Positions 34,581 through 45,459 of a DNA stretch of 64,000 bases are shown here, piece by piece. Source of the stretch: Croceibacterium sp. TMG7-5b_MA50 (GTDB lineage: Bacteria; Pseudomonadota; Alphaproteobacteria; Sphingomonadales; Sphingomonadaceae). A program made the translations under genes and the position numbers. Position 1 is the first letter of the stretch; each line of letters opens with the position of its first letter. The notes beneath the pieces are model-generated. The model saw only the letters and a program-made list of their open reading frames with translations, did no database searches and was not told the origin of the DNA. The DNA lies in assembly GCF_039830145.1 (NCBI RefSeq), contig NZ_CP156082.1:1878001-1942000 (forward strand), written 5' to 3'.

Positions 34581-35897
34581 TCAGCGCATCAAGCGCAGCA
34601 GTTCGTCGATCTCGACCGTGGCGAAGCCGACCGCGCTGTCGGAGATGCCGTAGGGGATCAGCAGCCGCTCCCCCACTTGCAGCGCGCCACAGGTATAGAC
34701 CACGTTCGGGACATAGCCCGACCGGTCTGCATCCACCGCCGTCAGCACCGGCTCCGGCGTGCGGCCGATCACCTTGCCGGGATCGTCGAGGTCCAGCAGC
34801 GCTGCGCCCAGGCTGTACTTGCGCATCGCGCCCACGCCATGGGTGAACAGCAGCCAGCCGGCATCGGTGCGGATCGGGCTGCCGCAATTGCCGATCTGGA
34901 TGAACTCCCACGGATATTTGGGCTCCATCAGCAGCGTGCCCTCGTCATCCCAGCGGTCTAGCCGGTCCGACTTCAGCAGGAACAGGTTCTTGCCATCTTG
35001 CCGGCTGACCATGGCGTACTGCCCGCCAATCTTCTCGGGAAACAGCGCCATGCCCTTGTTCCGGGCGGCGCGGCCCTGGATGGGTTCCAGCAGGAACCGG
35101 CGGAAATCGCCGGTGCGCAGCAGTTCCGACCGGATCGAACTGCCGGAATAGGCGGTGTAGGTCCCGATCCATTCGTACTCGCCGCCGCCATGGTCGAACC
35201 GGACCATGCGCAGGTCTTCCAGCCCGTTGCGCTGCTGTTCGGTGATGGGGAAGATCACCGTGTTGCTGAGGCTGGAGTCGGAATGCCGATGGACAGTGAC
35301 GCCCGCGTCGCTGTCGCTCAGCGTCGCATCGTCAAGCTCCACGCTGGTGGCGAAGGTACTCTGCGGCCAGAGGCTGAAGCGGCCGTCCGTTTCCACGATC
35401 CCTTCGCGAAAGGCGATGGAGCTGATGTGCCCTTCCCCGACGGCGCGCAGTGTCATGACGAAGCGGCAGGCGCCATCGACCATGCCGGACTGGTCCGGAT
35501 GCGGAACGATGGACGGGTTCATCAATGCCGCCGCGGCATAGGTGTATTCGTGGCAGAAATAGGCGCCGACCAGACGCCTGCGGGCGAGCGAGAAGTCGCA
35601 GCACTGTTCCGGCAAGGTCTGCTGCACGTCGGCGAAGCGTTCCTCGAACATCTTCTCCGTCTGCCAGTGCCGCGCCACGAAGTCGCGACGGACGCGGGCA
35701 TATTCCGCATCGACCTCCGCATCCGAAAGCGCGGCGATATCCTGGACCAGCTTCAGCGCACGCCCGCCCGGGGCGTTCCATGCCGACCAGCCGAGATGGA
35801 AGGGCCGTAGCACGACCCGCGAGGGGTCGGCATGCAGGCGCTCATCCAGGATTTGCAAAGGACTGTTCTGCCAGCCGCCCTCGAAACCCACACTCAT
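34581..35897 (-). CDS. GH130-family glycoside phosphorylase-like protein
   Basis: A protein of about 438 residues with the five-bladed propeller pattern of GH130. Supporting segments are NPSIVPHPDQSG near 123, LEDLRMVRFDHGGGEYEWIGTY near 230 and IGNCGSPIRTDAGWLLFTHGVG near 335. GH130 enzymes phosphorolyse or build beta-mannosides. The start is uncertain: ATG 35897, ATG 35912 or GTG 35891, the last having the best-spaced ribosome site (GGGAG). All overlap the end of the glycosyltransferase gene by 50-71 bp. With the neighbouring isomerase it suggests metabolism of a mannose polymer. Confidence 0.78.
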   Translation of the reverse strand: MSVGFEGGWQNSPLQILDERLHADPSRVVLRPFHLGWSAWNAPGGRALKLVQDIAALSDAEVDAEYARVRRDFVARHWQTEKMFEERFADVQQTLPEQCCDFSLARRRLVGAYFCHEYTYAAAALMNPSIVPHPDQSGMVDGACRFVMTLRAVGEGHISSIAFREGIVETDGRFSLWPQSTFATSVELDDATLSDSDAGVTVHRHSDSSLSNTVIFPITEQQRNGLEDLRMVRFDHGGGEYEWIGTYTAYSGSSIRSELLRTGDFRRFLLEPIQGRAARNKGMALFPEKIGGQYAMVSRQDGKNLFLLKSDRLDRWDDEGTLLMEPKYPWEFIQIGNCGSPIRTDAGWLLFTHGVGAMRKYSLGAALLDLDDPGKVIGRTPEPVLTAVDADRSGYVPNVVYTCGALQVGERLLIPYGISDSAVGFATVEIDELLRLMR

Positions 35898-38211
35898 CTC
35901 CCGTCGAATCACGCAATTCCGCTCCGGCCAGCGCTAGAACGGAATAATGGGCCAATTGGAAGGCGAGGATCGATTCCGCCCCGCAATTGGCGTTGGCGCC
36001 GCGCGGGTTGATCCCGTCACGGCAGCGTCCGCTGGCAAGGTCGGCCAGCACCGCGCCGCGATCATTGGCGCCGAAGAACCAATTCCAGGCGCACCGGGCA
36101 TGATCGATCCACTTGCCATCCCCGGTGGCGGTATAGGCCGATCGCGCCGCTTCGATCGCGGCCTGCGCCTCCAGCGGTTGCTGGTCGAACGGCAGGTGGC
36201 CGTGCTCCGTCCCGAAGGTGTCCGATCCGATCGGTCGGAAATGACCGCTGGCGGCGATCTGCTGTCCCGCGATCCATTCCAGCGTTTCCACGCCATCGGC
36301 CGTCCAGGCGGGGCTTTCCAGCAGCAGGCCAGCCTCGATCAGGGCCTGAGACAGGCGCGGATTGTCGTAGCCGAGCACGGTCTCGAACCACGCCCAGTCC
36401 GGTCGGCGCGCGCCGCCCAGCAGGCGGTGCAGGAAGTCGGCACCGGCGGCCAGCGCCTCCCGCGAGGCGCCGTGATCCGGCCGCGCCCGCAGCGAACATG
36501 CGGCACCCAGCATGGTGAAGGCGATCGCCCGCGGACTGCCGAGAGCGCGCATATGCGGCAGCGCGGTGTCGAACATCCACAACGCCCATTCGCGCATGTC
36601 GGCGGTAGGCGCATGCTCCAGCGTGTGGCCCAGGGCCCATAGCGCACGGCCGTTCGAATCCTCCGATCCTGCATCTTCGCACCAGCTCCGGTCGAAGCGC
36701 ATGAAGTTGCGGAACAGTCCGATGTCGGGGTTCCATGCGTGATGCATGAAGCTGCCGTAGGTCATCGACCAGCGCAGTTGTTCCGCCCCATCCAGCCCCT
36801 CGGCGACATTCATCAGCATCAGGGCGCGGGCATTGTCGTCCAGACAATAGCCGTGGCGGCGATCGGGCACGATGCCGATCGCATGCTGGAACATGCCGGT
36901 CCCGTCGCTCATCTGCAGCACACCCGACAGACCGGGCGTGGCAGTGGCAGGCGGGATGCGGCCGACGGGTGCAACCGCCGCCTCCACCAAGGCCGCGGCG
37001 CCATCGGCGAAGCGGGGCCAGATCGTCTCCCGCCCACGGGCATAGGCGCGGCGCTGCAGTGCCAGCAGCTCTTCCGGCGCGTCCAGCAGGCGGTTGACGG
37101 CGTTGGCGATGGCCGGTGCGCTGCCAGGTTCGATCAGGACGCCGGCATCATCGGCCAGCAGCTCCCGCGCATGCAGGTATGGCGTCGACACCACCGCCTT
37201 GCCCAGCGCGACCGCGTAGCTGAGCGTGCCGGATGTCGATTGCTGCAAGCCGGGATACGGCGTGACGTAGATGTCGCACGCCTCCAGCTGATCGAGCAGC
37301 TCGTCGTTGTCGAGGAAGCGATTGTCCCACACGATGTGGTCGGCAACGCCCAGTTCGGTGGCGAGGGCGACCAGTCGCTCACGATAAGCCTCGCCTTCCC
37401 GTGCCACCAGGTTTGGATGCGTGGCACCGACAATGCGGTAGACTATCTCCGGATGCCGTCCGGTGATGGCGGGCAGTGCCTCGATCACCTTCTCCAGCCC
37501 CTTGCCCGGTCCGAGCAGGCCAAAGGTCATCATCACCTTGCGTCCGTCCAGGCCAAGCTGCTGCTTGAAGGCGCGATTGCGGCCGAACGGGCGATCGGGC
37601 GCGCCATGGGGGATGACCTGCAGCAATTCGTGCGGCGCGCCATAGATGCGCGCCAGCAGGTCGCGCGAATGGCTGCTCATCACCATGATGCGGCTGGCCC
37701 GCGCAATCAGATGCGTCAGGATCGCCCGTTGCCGCTGCCCCGGATCGGCCAGCACGGTGTGCGGCGTCAGGATCAGCGGTGCGGCGATCCGGTCGACAAA
37801 GGCGCTGACCATCTCGCCATCGACGCCGCCGAATATGCCGTATTCGTGCTGCAGCCATACCGCATCCACGCCGCTCTCGTTGATGCGCCGCGCCGCGCGG
37901 GCATAACTGGCGGGATCGTTGCGATCGATGGTACCGCCGATGCCCGTATATGCCAACGGACTTTCCGGATCGTCCAGCGCCCAGACATCGACCTGGATGC
38001 GCGGGTGAAATTCACCCAGCTTGTCGAATACATCGCTGGTGAAGGTGGCAATGCCGCACTTGCGCGGCACGAAATTGCCGACAAGCGCGATGCGCCGGAC
38101 CGGACGCCGACCCGACGTCAGCATCCCGTCCGCATCCGCCCGCCCCGCGGCACGCGGAGCGGAGAAGATCGACTGAACCTGTCCGCCAGGCAGGTGCTGC
38201 TGATCACCCAT
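35842..38211 (-). CDS. GT4 glycosyltransferase fused to an (alpha/alpha)6 toroid domain
   Basis: A 789-residue protein. Residues 45-400 are a GT4/GT-B transferase: VGNFVPRKCGIATFTSDV near 45, LTPHTVLADPGQRQR and FGLLGPGKGLEKVIEALP, and YPGLQQSTSGTLSYAVALGKAVVSTPY with its donor-binding region near 340. Residues 420-789 form a helical glycosidase-like toroid (GYCLDDNARALMLMNVAEG; EDSNGRALWALGHTLEHAP). Such fusions occur beside GH130 and probably act on mannosyl glycans. The ATG at 38211 is preferred over an upstream frame extension. It heads a three-gene unit with GH130 and the isomerase. Confidence 0.82.
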   Translation of the reverse strand: MGDQQHLPGGQVQSIFSAPRAAGRADADGMLTSGRRPVRRIALVGNFVPRKCGIATFTSDVFDKLGEFHPRIQVDVWALDDPESPLAYTGIGGTIDRNDPASYARAARRINESGVDAVWLQHEYGIFGGVDGEMVSAFVDRIAAPLILTPHTVLADPGQRQRAILTHLIARASRIMVMSSHSRDLLARIYGAPHELLQVIPHGAPDRPFGRNRAFKQQLGLDGRKVMMTFGLLGPGKGLEKVIEALPAITGRHPEIVYRIVGATHPNLVAREGEAYRERLVALATELGVADHIVWDNRFLDNDELLDQLEACDIYVTPYPGLQQSTSGTLSYAVALGKAVVSTPYLHARELLADDAGVLIEPGSAPAIANAVNRLLDAPEELLALQRRAYARGRETIWPRFADGAAALVEAAVAPVGRIPPATATPGLSGVLQMSDGTGMFQHAIGIVPDRRHGYCLDDNARALMLMNVAEGLDGAEQLRWSMTYGSFMHHAWNPDIGLFRNFMRFDRSWCEDAGSEDSNGRALWALGHTLEHAPTADMREWALWMFDTALPHMRALGSPRAIAFTMLGAACSLRARPDHGASREALAAGADFLHRLLGGARRPDWAWFETVLGYDNPRLSQALIEAGLLLESPAWTADGVETLEWIAGQQIAASGHFRPIGSDTFGTEHGHLPFDQQPLEAQAAIEAARSAYTATGDGKWIDHARCAWNWFFGANDRGAVLADLASGRCRDGINPRGANANCGAESILAFQLAHYSVLALAGAELRDSTGDECGFRGRLAEQSFANPG

Positions 38212-38515
38212 GCTCGCAATAATCCTCGAACCCCTTGCACTGTCCCGGCTTCCCACCTCCGCCAGAGGGTTTATGCTGCATCGCACCACAGACCTTCTGC
38301 TGGATCAAGAACGTTGCACCGGGAATGGCGACAACAAACTGCCAACACATGCAAAATAGCGATCAGATCGCGCCGGAGGCTCTTTCGCAGCCGCACAATC
38401 ATCTCTTGATTAACGCAACCGTCAGCAAAGCCATTCGGTTCCTGTAGGCTGGCGCAGCTTACGCCCACCTGCCAGTGTGGCGGGGCTGACCGCAAGATTC
38501 GCCAAAGGACCCGCC
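38212..38515. promoter_or_regulatory. Divergent promoter region
   Basis: These 304 bases separate the glycosyltransferase start (38211, minus) from the propeller-protein start (38516, plus) and must hold promoters for both. The centre is AT-richer than the flanks. A 13-base near-perfect palindrome GCGATCAGATCGC lies at 38359-38371. I could not assign -35/-10 boxes with confidence, and no coding frame has a ribosome site. Confidence 0.45.
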
Positions 38516-39697
38516 ATGCTGCGTCGCATCCTGCCGATCACCGCCTTGCTCGCCGCCTCGCCTGCAATGGCCGACACGCTGGTGCCGATCGCCGCGGAGA
38601 GACTGAACGATGCGGTGCCGTTCCCCACGTTCCAGGCTGACGCCAGCTGGCCCCGGGTGCCGGACGACCTGATGATCGGGCAGGTACCGGGCGTCGCGGT
38701 GGCGCCGGACGACACGATCTGGGTGCTGACGCGCCCCGGATCGCTCACCGCCACGGATGTCGGGCTGGAGACGGACCCGCCGCAGGCGCTCGGCTGCTGT
38801 CGTCGAACAGGCCACCTGCTGCGCTTCGACCAGGATGGCAGGCTGATCGCACAATGGGACGGCACCAGCGATGCGCCGGTGATCGACGGCGTGTCGCAAT
38901 GGCCCGAAAACGTCCACGGGCTGCACGTCGACAAGCAGGGCACGCTGTGGATCGGCGGCAATGGCGAGGGCGACCACGTCATCGTCAACTATACGCCCGA
39001 CGGCAAGTTCATCCGCCAGATCGGCCGGCGCGGCGTGACGGAGGGCAATCTGTCGCAGACCGCGCTTGGCAACCCGACCGATGTGAACGCCGATGGGGCC
39101 AGCGTGCTGGTGTCGGACGGCTACATCAACAAGCGGGTGATCGGCTTTTCGCCCGGCAATCTCGACTTCGTCGGCTTGATGGGTGCTTACGGCCGCCCGC
39201 CTTCCGCTCCCGTGCGAGAGGGCGCCTTTGACCAGAGCCAGGCGACCTCCACTGGTGATGGTGGCCCCAATCCGGCCAGCGAAAGCTTCGGCGACATCGT
39301 CCACTGCGTCGTCCGCGGGCCTGACAGCACGCTGTATGTCTGCGACCGGCGCAACAATCGGGTGCAGCTGTTCCGCGAAGGAGAGGACGGCGCGGTCGAG
39401 TTCGTGCAGGATATCGTGATCGGCGACGGCACCGGCGGCACGCGTACGGCCACCGATGTCGGCTTCAGCCCCGACGGCACCTATGTCTATGTCGCCGACA
39501 TGATGAACGGGCGCATCTGGGTCCTGCTGCGCGCCACGCACGAGGTCCTGGGCTGGATGGGCAAGAACGGCCGCTATCCGGGGGAATTCATCTGGCTGCA
39601 TAGCCTGGACGTGGACAGCCAGGGCAACATCTACACAGCGGAAGTCTCGACCGGCCGCCGCGTACAGCGCTTCGTGTTCACCGGACTCGCGGACTGA
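38516..39697 (+). CDS. Exported NHL-type beta-propeller protein
   Basis: A 393-residue protein with signal peptide MLRRILPITALLAASPAMA. The body contains repeated NHL-like blades, such as VAVAPDDTIWVLTR, LHVDKQGTLWIGG, VGFSPDGTYVYVADMMNGRIWVL and LDVDSQGNIYTAEVSTGRRVQRF. Resemblance to peptidylamidoglycolate-lyase-like and other six-bladed propellers is clear, but no catalytic residues can be assigned. The ATG at 38516 follows AAAGGA; a frame extension to 38477 adds 13 residues ahead of the signal. It is transcribed alone. Confidence 0.8.
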   Translation: MLRRILPITALLAASPAMADTLVPIAAERLNDAVPFPTFQADASWPRVPDDLMIGQVPGVAVAPDDTIWVLTRPGSLTATDVGLETDPPQALGCCRRTGHLLRFDQDGRLIAQWDGTSDAPVIDGVSQWPENVHGLHVDKQGTLWIGGNGEGDHVIVNYTPDGKFIRQIGRRGVTEGNLSQTALGNPTDVNADGASVLVSDGYINKRVIGFSPGNLDFVGLMGAYGRPPSAPVREGAFDQSQATSTGDGGPNPASESFGDIVHCVVRGPDSTLYVCDRRNNRVQLFREGEDGAVEFVQDIVIGDGTGGTRTATDVGFSPDGTYVYVADMMNGRIWVLLRATHEVLGWMGKNGRYPGEFIWLHSLDVDSQGNIYTAEVSTGRRVQRFVFTGLAD

Positions 39698-39701
39698 GCC
39701 G

Positions 39702-40463
39702 CTATTCCGCCGCCGTCGCCCATGGGCGGGAACGACGCGCGGTGCGGACCATCTCCTCCACCCAGCGATTCAGCAGCGTCTTGTAGATCTGGCGATGTTC
39801 GGGCGTACGCATCGCGTGATCGGCGCCGCGGATCACCCGGTGACTGAGCGAACTCGCCCGCTGGAACGCACCCATATATGACGCGATTGCAGTATGCGGG
39901 ACATGGTTGTCGAATTCGGATTCGACGATCAGCGCATCCCCCTCGAACTCCGCGCAGGCATGCAGCGCCCGGTCGCGCCGCGGGGTCTGGAACCGGTTGC
40001 GGTATGCCCATACCTTCTGCTTGTCGAGCAGCGCCTTGGGCGTCTTCCAGTCCTTGTCGGGATAGAGCGCCGGGACGCGCAGCGCCAGCCAGCGGACCGG
40101 CCGCTGCGCCGTCAACAGGGTGGACAGGTAAGCGCCGTAACTGACGCCGATCACCCCGATCGCCCGCCGGTCCACCAGCGGATGGGAGACGAGGTGATCA
40201 TAGGCCGCGATCACGTCCTGCAAGCCATCTTCGCGCGTGACCTCGCTCTTGGCGGCATCACTGGCCGAATGGCCGCGTAGATCGAAGGTGAAGCACAGAC
40301 AGCCCAGGCGCGCGATATCCTCCGCGCAATCGAGGTCATCCTCCTGCTTGCCGCCCCAGCCATGCACGAACAGGAAGCCGGGGATCAGCATGTCGGGGGT
40401 CAGCAGCGTCCCCCGCAGATGCTGGTCGGCAATGCGAAAATCGACTGGGCCTTCCTCGATCAT
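39702..40463 (-). CDS. Alpha/beta hydrolase
   Basis: A 253-residue serine hydrolase of the dienelactone hydrolase/prolyl-oligopeptidase-like group. The oxyanion region is FLFVHGWGGKQEDD near 30, the nucleophile elbow GVSYGAYLST near 105, and the late Asp and His are in VESEFDNHVPH near 180 and RGADHAMRTPEH near 215. No signal peptide is present. The ATG at 40463 overlaps the stop of the DUF3182 gene by 4 bp, so the two are coupled. The substrate is unknown; an ester or amide made by the partner is an attractive guess. Confidence 0.85.
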   Translation of the reverse strand: MIEEGPVDFRIADQHLRGTLLTPDMLIPGFLFVHGWGGKQEDDLDCAEDIARLGCLCFTFDLRGHSASDAAKSEVTREDGLQDVIAAYDHLVSHPLVDRRAIGVIGVSYGAYLSTLLTAQRPVRWLALRVPALYPDKDWKTPKALLDKQKVWAYRNRFQTPRRDRALHACAEFEGDALIVESEFDNHVPHTAIASYMGAFQRASSLSHRVIRGADHAMRTPEHRQIYKTLLNRWVEEMVRTARRSRPWATAAE

Positions 40464-41614
40464 GCGATGCGCTGTGCCCACTTCGCCATCCGGCCGACAT
40501 GGGGATCGATACCGTTGAAATACACGGTGGCGCCATCGGGTATCACGGCCTCGCCATGGACCTCCACCGTGGCGGTGGTGACGCAAGTTAGAGTCGGATC
40601 GGCGGCGAAGGCCTCCATCGCCGCGAGCTCCGCCCCGCTCGCCCCGCCGGCGCGCCATGATTGCTCCAGCAGCGCGACGCGCCGGATGCCGAGTGCATCT
40701 GTACCTTCGATCACGTCATAATTGCGGCGGGAGAGGCACAGGCCGGGATAGACCTCCTGCGCAACGCGGTCGAACTGCGCCGCCTGAGCTACGACGTGGC
40801 GGATCAGCGGATCGGGCGCCGCGTCGAGCAGCGTGGCCAGGTCGCCCGGCACTGCATGCAATTCACTGCCGCCATAGACCTCCTCGCCATGGCGGTTGGT
40901 GGTGAGGCTCTGCGTACCCCAGTAGCTGATCCGGTGTTGGCCAATGATGGCCACGCCCACAGAGTAGGTCACGACGTCCGTCAGGTTCTCCTCCAGACAA
41001 AGGCCATATTCAGCCAGCTCGTCCGGGTCATGCGCGGCGACCACAGCCGCAAGATCACCGGCATTCTCCACCACCACCTGCCCGACGCCGGCCTTGCCGC
41101 GCACCGGCTTGACCCGAACGGGTCCACGCGCGAGCAGCCGCTCCCCCGCGATCGCCGCGTCGGCGGCGTCGAACACGGTGAAGCCGCACAACACCGCCTC
41201 GTGGATCGCAAGCGTCATGGCGTCGGACCAACCGGTGGGACGGGTCGCGGCGGGCGAGACCAGACCATGCGTGATGGCCTTGGTCCCGGCGAACGGAAAA
41301 GGCACGACCCCACCAAAGAAACGCTTAGGATCGCGCAGCTGGAGCGCATGGCCCTCCTCGGCCTCCAGCGTATCGGCAGGCACCAGGTACAGCGCACCCG
41401 CCGCGCCATCCGCCGGATAATGCCGACCCACGAACGGGACGCCCAGCAGGCTGGCAATCCGGGTTGACAGCACCTCAAGGGTGTCATGCTCATGGGTGCC
41501 CGGATTGGACCGACTGGCGATGGGCAGCATTGCCAAGCCGACGACGCCTTCCGGATGGATCGAGGCGCGGGGCTGCAATACGCCACCGGTGGCGTGGAAC
41601 GCATCGGGGATCAT
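40460..41614 (-). CDS. DUF3182 family, ATP-grasp-like protein
   Basis: A 384-residue protein matching DUF3182. It has an ATP-grasp-like layout: LLARGPVRVKPVRGKAGVGQVVV near 165-187 resembles the nucleotide-binding lysine region, and LAEYGLCLEENL near 205 and SRRNYDVIEGTD near 300 resemble later elements. I see no signal peptide. The family has no assigned reaction; ATP-dependent ligation of a carboxylate is inferred from the fold. The ATG at 41614 follows GGAG. It is coupled to the downstream alpha/beta hydrolase by a 4-bp overlap. Confidence 0.72.
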   Translation of the reverse strand: MIPDAFHATGGVLQPRASIHPEGVVGLAMLPIASRSNPGTHEHDTLEVLSTRIASLLGVPFVGRHYPADGAAGALYLVPADTLEAEEGHALQLRDPKRFFGGVVPFPFAGTKAITHGLVSPAATRPTGWSDAMTLAIHEAVLCGFTVFDAADAAIAGERLLARGPVRVKPVRGKAGVGQVVVENAGDLAAVVAAHDPDELAEYGLCLEENLTDVVTYSVGVAIIGQHRISYWGTQSLTTNRHGEEVYGGSELHAVPGDLATLLDAAPDPLIRHVVAQAAQFDRVAQEVYPGLCLSRRNYDVIEGTDALGIRRVALLEQSWRAGGASGAELAAMEAFAADPTLTCVTTATVEVHGEAVIPDGATVYFNGIDPHVGRMAKWAQRIA

Positions 41615-41726
41615 GGCATCTCCTACCAATCAACACCCTGCAAACGATCGGGTGCGCAATTGGCACCCGATCGGCAAACAATGCTGGGACGAGGCGGGCC
41701 GCAGGCCGATCGCCCGTGCCGTGCCG

Positions 41727-44315
<2,589 letters not shown>

Positions 44316-44326
44316 TCACCCACGCC

Positions 44327-45031
44327 ATGATGATGACGCTGATCGTGGTGCTGGTCGTCTCCGGCGCCCTGCTCGCCGGCGCGGCATGGGGCCTGTTCGG
44401 CCGGCTGCACGAACGCACCGAAGGCTTCCTGGTCGCGCTGGCCGGCGGGGCGCTGCTACTGTCCGCCGTCAGCGAGCTGATCGTCCCCTCGATTGAGAGA
44501 GGCAGCCTGTGGAGCGCCACGCTGGGCGTCGCGGCGGGGGCGATCGTCTTCACCCTGGCCGATTACTGGATCGACGTGAAGTGGGGACGGGAGTCAGGTG
44601 GCGGGCTGCTCGCCGCAATCACGCTGGACGGCATGCCGGAGAACCTGGCGCTGGGCGTGGCCCTGATCGGCGCCGGCGCGCCGGAGGTTGCGGCGCTCGC
44701 CGGATCGATCCTGCTGTCCAACCTGCCCGAAGCGGCCGGCAGCGCGCGGCAGATGGCAGACGATGGACGATCCAAGGGGCGCGTGCTGGCGCTGTGGGGC
44801 GCGACGGCGGTGCTGCTCTCGCTCTGCACCATCGGCGGCTATACCCTGCTGGAGACTGCGGGCGAGGAGGTGCTGGCGACGATCCGCTGCTTCGCCGCCG
44901 GCGCGGTGATCGCCAGCCTGGCGGTCGAGGTCTTCCCGCAAGCCTATCGCGAGGATCGCCATTGGTCGGGCGTGGCAACGGCGATCGGCGTGATCCTGGC
45001 CCTGGCGCTCGACACCATGTCTAACGGGTGA
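44327..45031 (+). CDS. ZIP-like membrane protein
   Basis: A 234-residue protein with about seven membrane segments, resembling the ZIP metal permease fold. The expected metal motif HxxPEGxA is altered: TLDGMPENLALG near 108 and LLSNLPEAAGSA near 137 keep the Pro-Glu pairs but lack the histidines. Metal transport is therefore uncertain. Three consecutive ATG codons begin at 44327. It is divergent from gyrB and followed by a hairpin that belongs to the next, opposite-strand small gene. Confidence 0.7.
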   Translation: MMMTLIVVLVVSGALLAGAAWGLFGRLHERTEGFLVALAGGALLLSAVSELIVPSIERGSLWSATLGVAAGAIVFTLADYWIDVKWGRESGGGLLAAITLDGMPENLALGVALIGAGAPEVAALAGSILLSNLPEAAGSARQMADDGRSKGRVLALWGATAVLLSLCTIGGYTLLETAGEEVLATIRCFAAGAVIASLAVEVFPQAYREDRHWSGVATAIGVILALALDTMSNG

Positions 45032-45040
45032 GGCGCATAC

Positions 45041-45070
45041 GAAAACGGCCGCCCCTGTTGGGGCGGCCGT
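45041..45070 (-). terminator. Strong intrinsic terminator of the 27-residue gene
   Basis: ACGGCCGCCCC (45045-45055) and GGGGCGGCCGT (45060-45070) form a perfect 11-bp stem with a four-base loop. On the minus strand it is followed by TTTTC, the expected orientation for stopping the small gene that ends at 45099. It may also reduce readthrough from the ZIP-like gene, which ends 13 bases before the stem on the other strand. Confidence 0.85.
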
Positions 45071-45098
45071 CGTCCGCATCAAGTTGCGACTAAGTCGC

Positions 45099-45182
45099 TC
45101 AGTGCGGCCACATCATCGGGTGACGATGCGCACCGGCGCTGGTGATGTAGGCAACAAGCATGCGCTTCAGAAACTTGGTCAT
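45099..45182 (-). CDS. 27-residue small protein
   Basis: A short frame starting MTKFLKRMLVAYITSAGAHR and ending HPMMWPH, too short for usual gene calling. AGGAGG lies seven bases before the ATG, a leader hairpin (45203-45229) precedes it, and a strong terminator follows 29 bases after the stop. The peptide has a basic start, a short hydrophobic centre (MLVAYITSAGA) and a His/Trp-rich end, suggesting membrane or metal interaction. I recognise no family. The complete leader-ORF-terminator layout makes a real gene or a dual-function RNA likely. Confidence 0.65.
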   Translation of the reverse strand: MTKFLKRMLVAYITSAGAHRHPMMWPH

Positions 45183-45202
45183 GATACTACCTCCTGCGAA
45201 AT

Positions 45203-45229
45203 GATGCCGCGGCTGTTACCGCTGGCATC
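45203..45229 (-). promoter_or_regulatory. Leader hairpin of the 27-residue gene
   Basis: On the minus strand GATGCC-A-GCGG pairs with CCGC-GGCATC, ten base pairs with one bulged A and a six-base loop. It ends about ten bases before the AGGAGG ribosome site. It may stabilise the transcript or control translation; this is inference. Confidence 0.45.
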
Positions 45230-45340
45230 TTGCTGTTTGCTAGCCAACCCGATCGATCCCGCGATCAGGCGAAGCGTTGTCTCTCGATCGTCTATCTGGC
45301 GCAGGGGACACGAATACTCAAATGCGAAGAGGCGCACGCC

Positions 45341-45359
45341 TGTTGCAAGCTTTGCAACA
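45341..45359. promoter_or_regulatory. 19-bp inverted repeat upstream of guaA
   Basis: TGTTGCAA-GCT-TTGCAACA is a perfect palindrome with eight-base arms, the size and symmetry of a dimeric repressor site. It lies 101 bases before the guaA ATG and about 160 bases before the divergent 27-residue gene, so it could serve either. The regulator is unknown. Confidence 0.5.
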
Positions 45360-45459
45360 CCTTTGCGTGACAGTACGTAAGGCGGCGTTCACGACGTTTG
45401 CATTTGGTGGCGCGGCGGTGCTGGACAGCGGCGCCGCACTCCGCCTAACCGCTGCCGCC

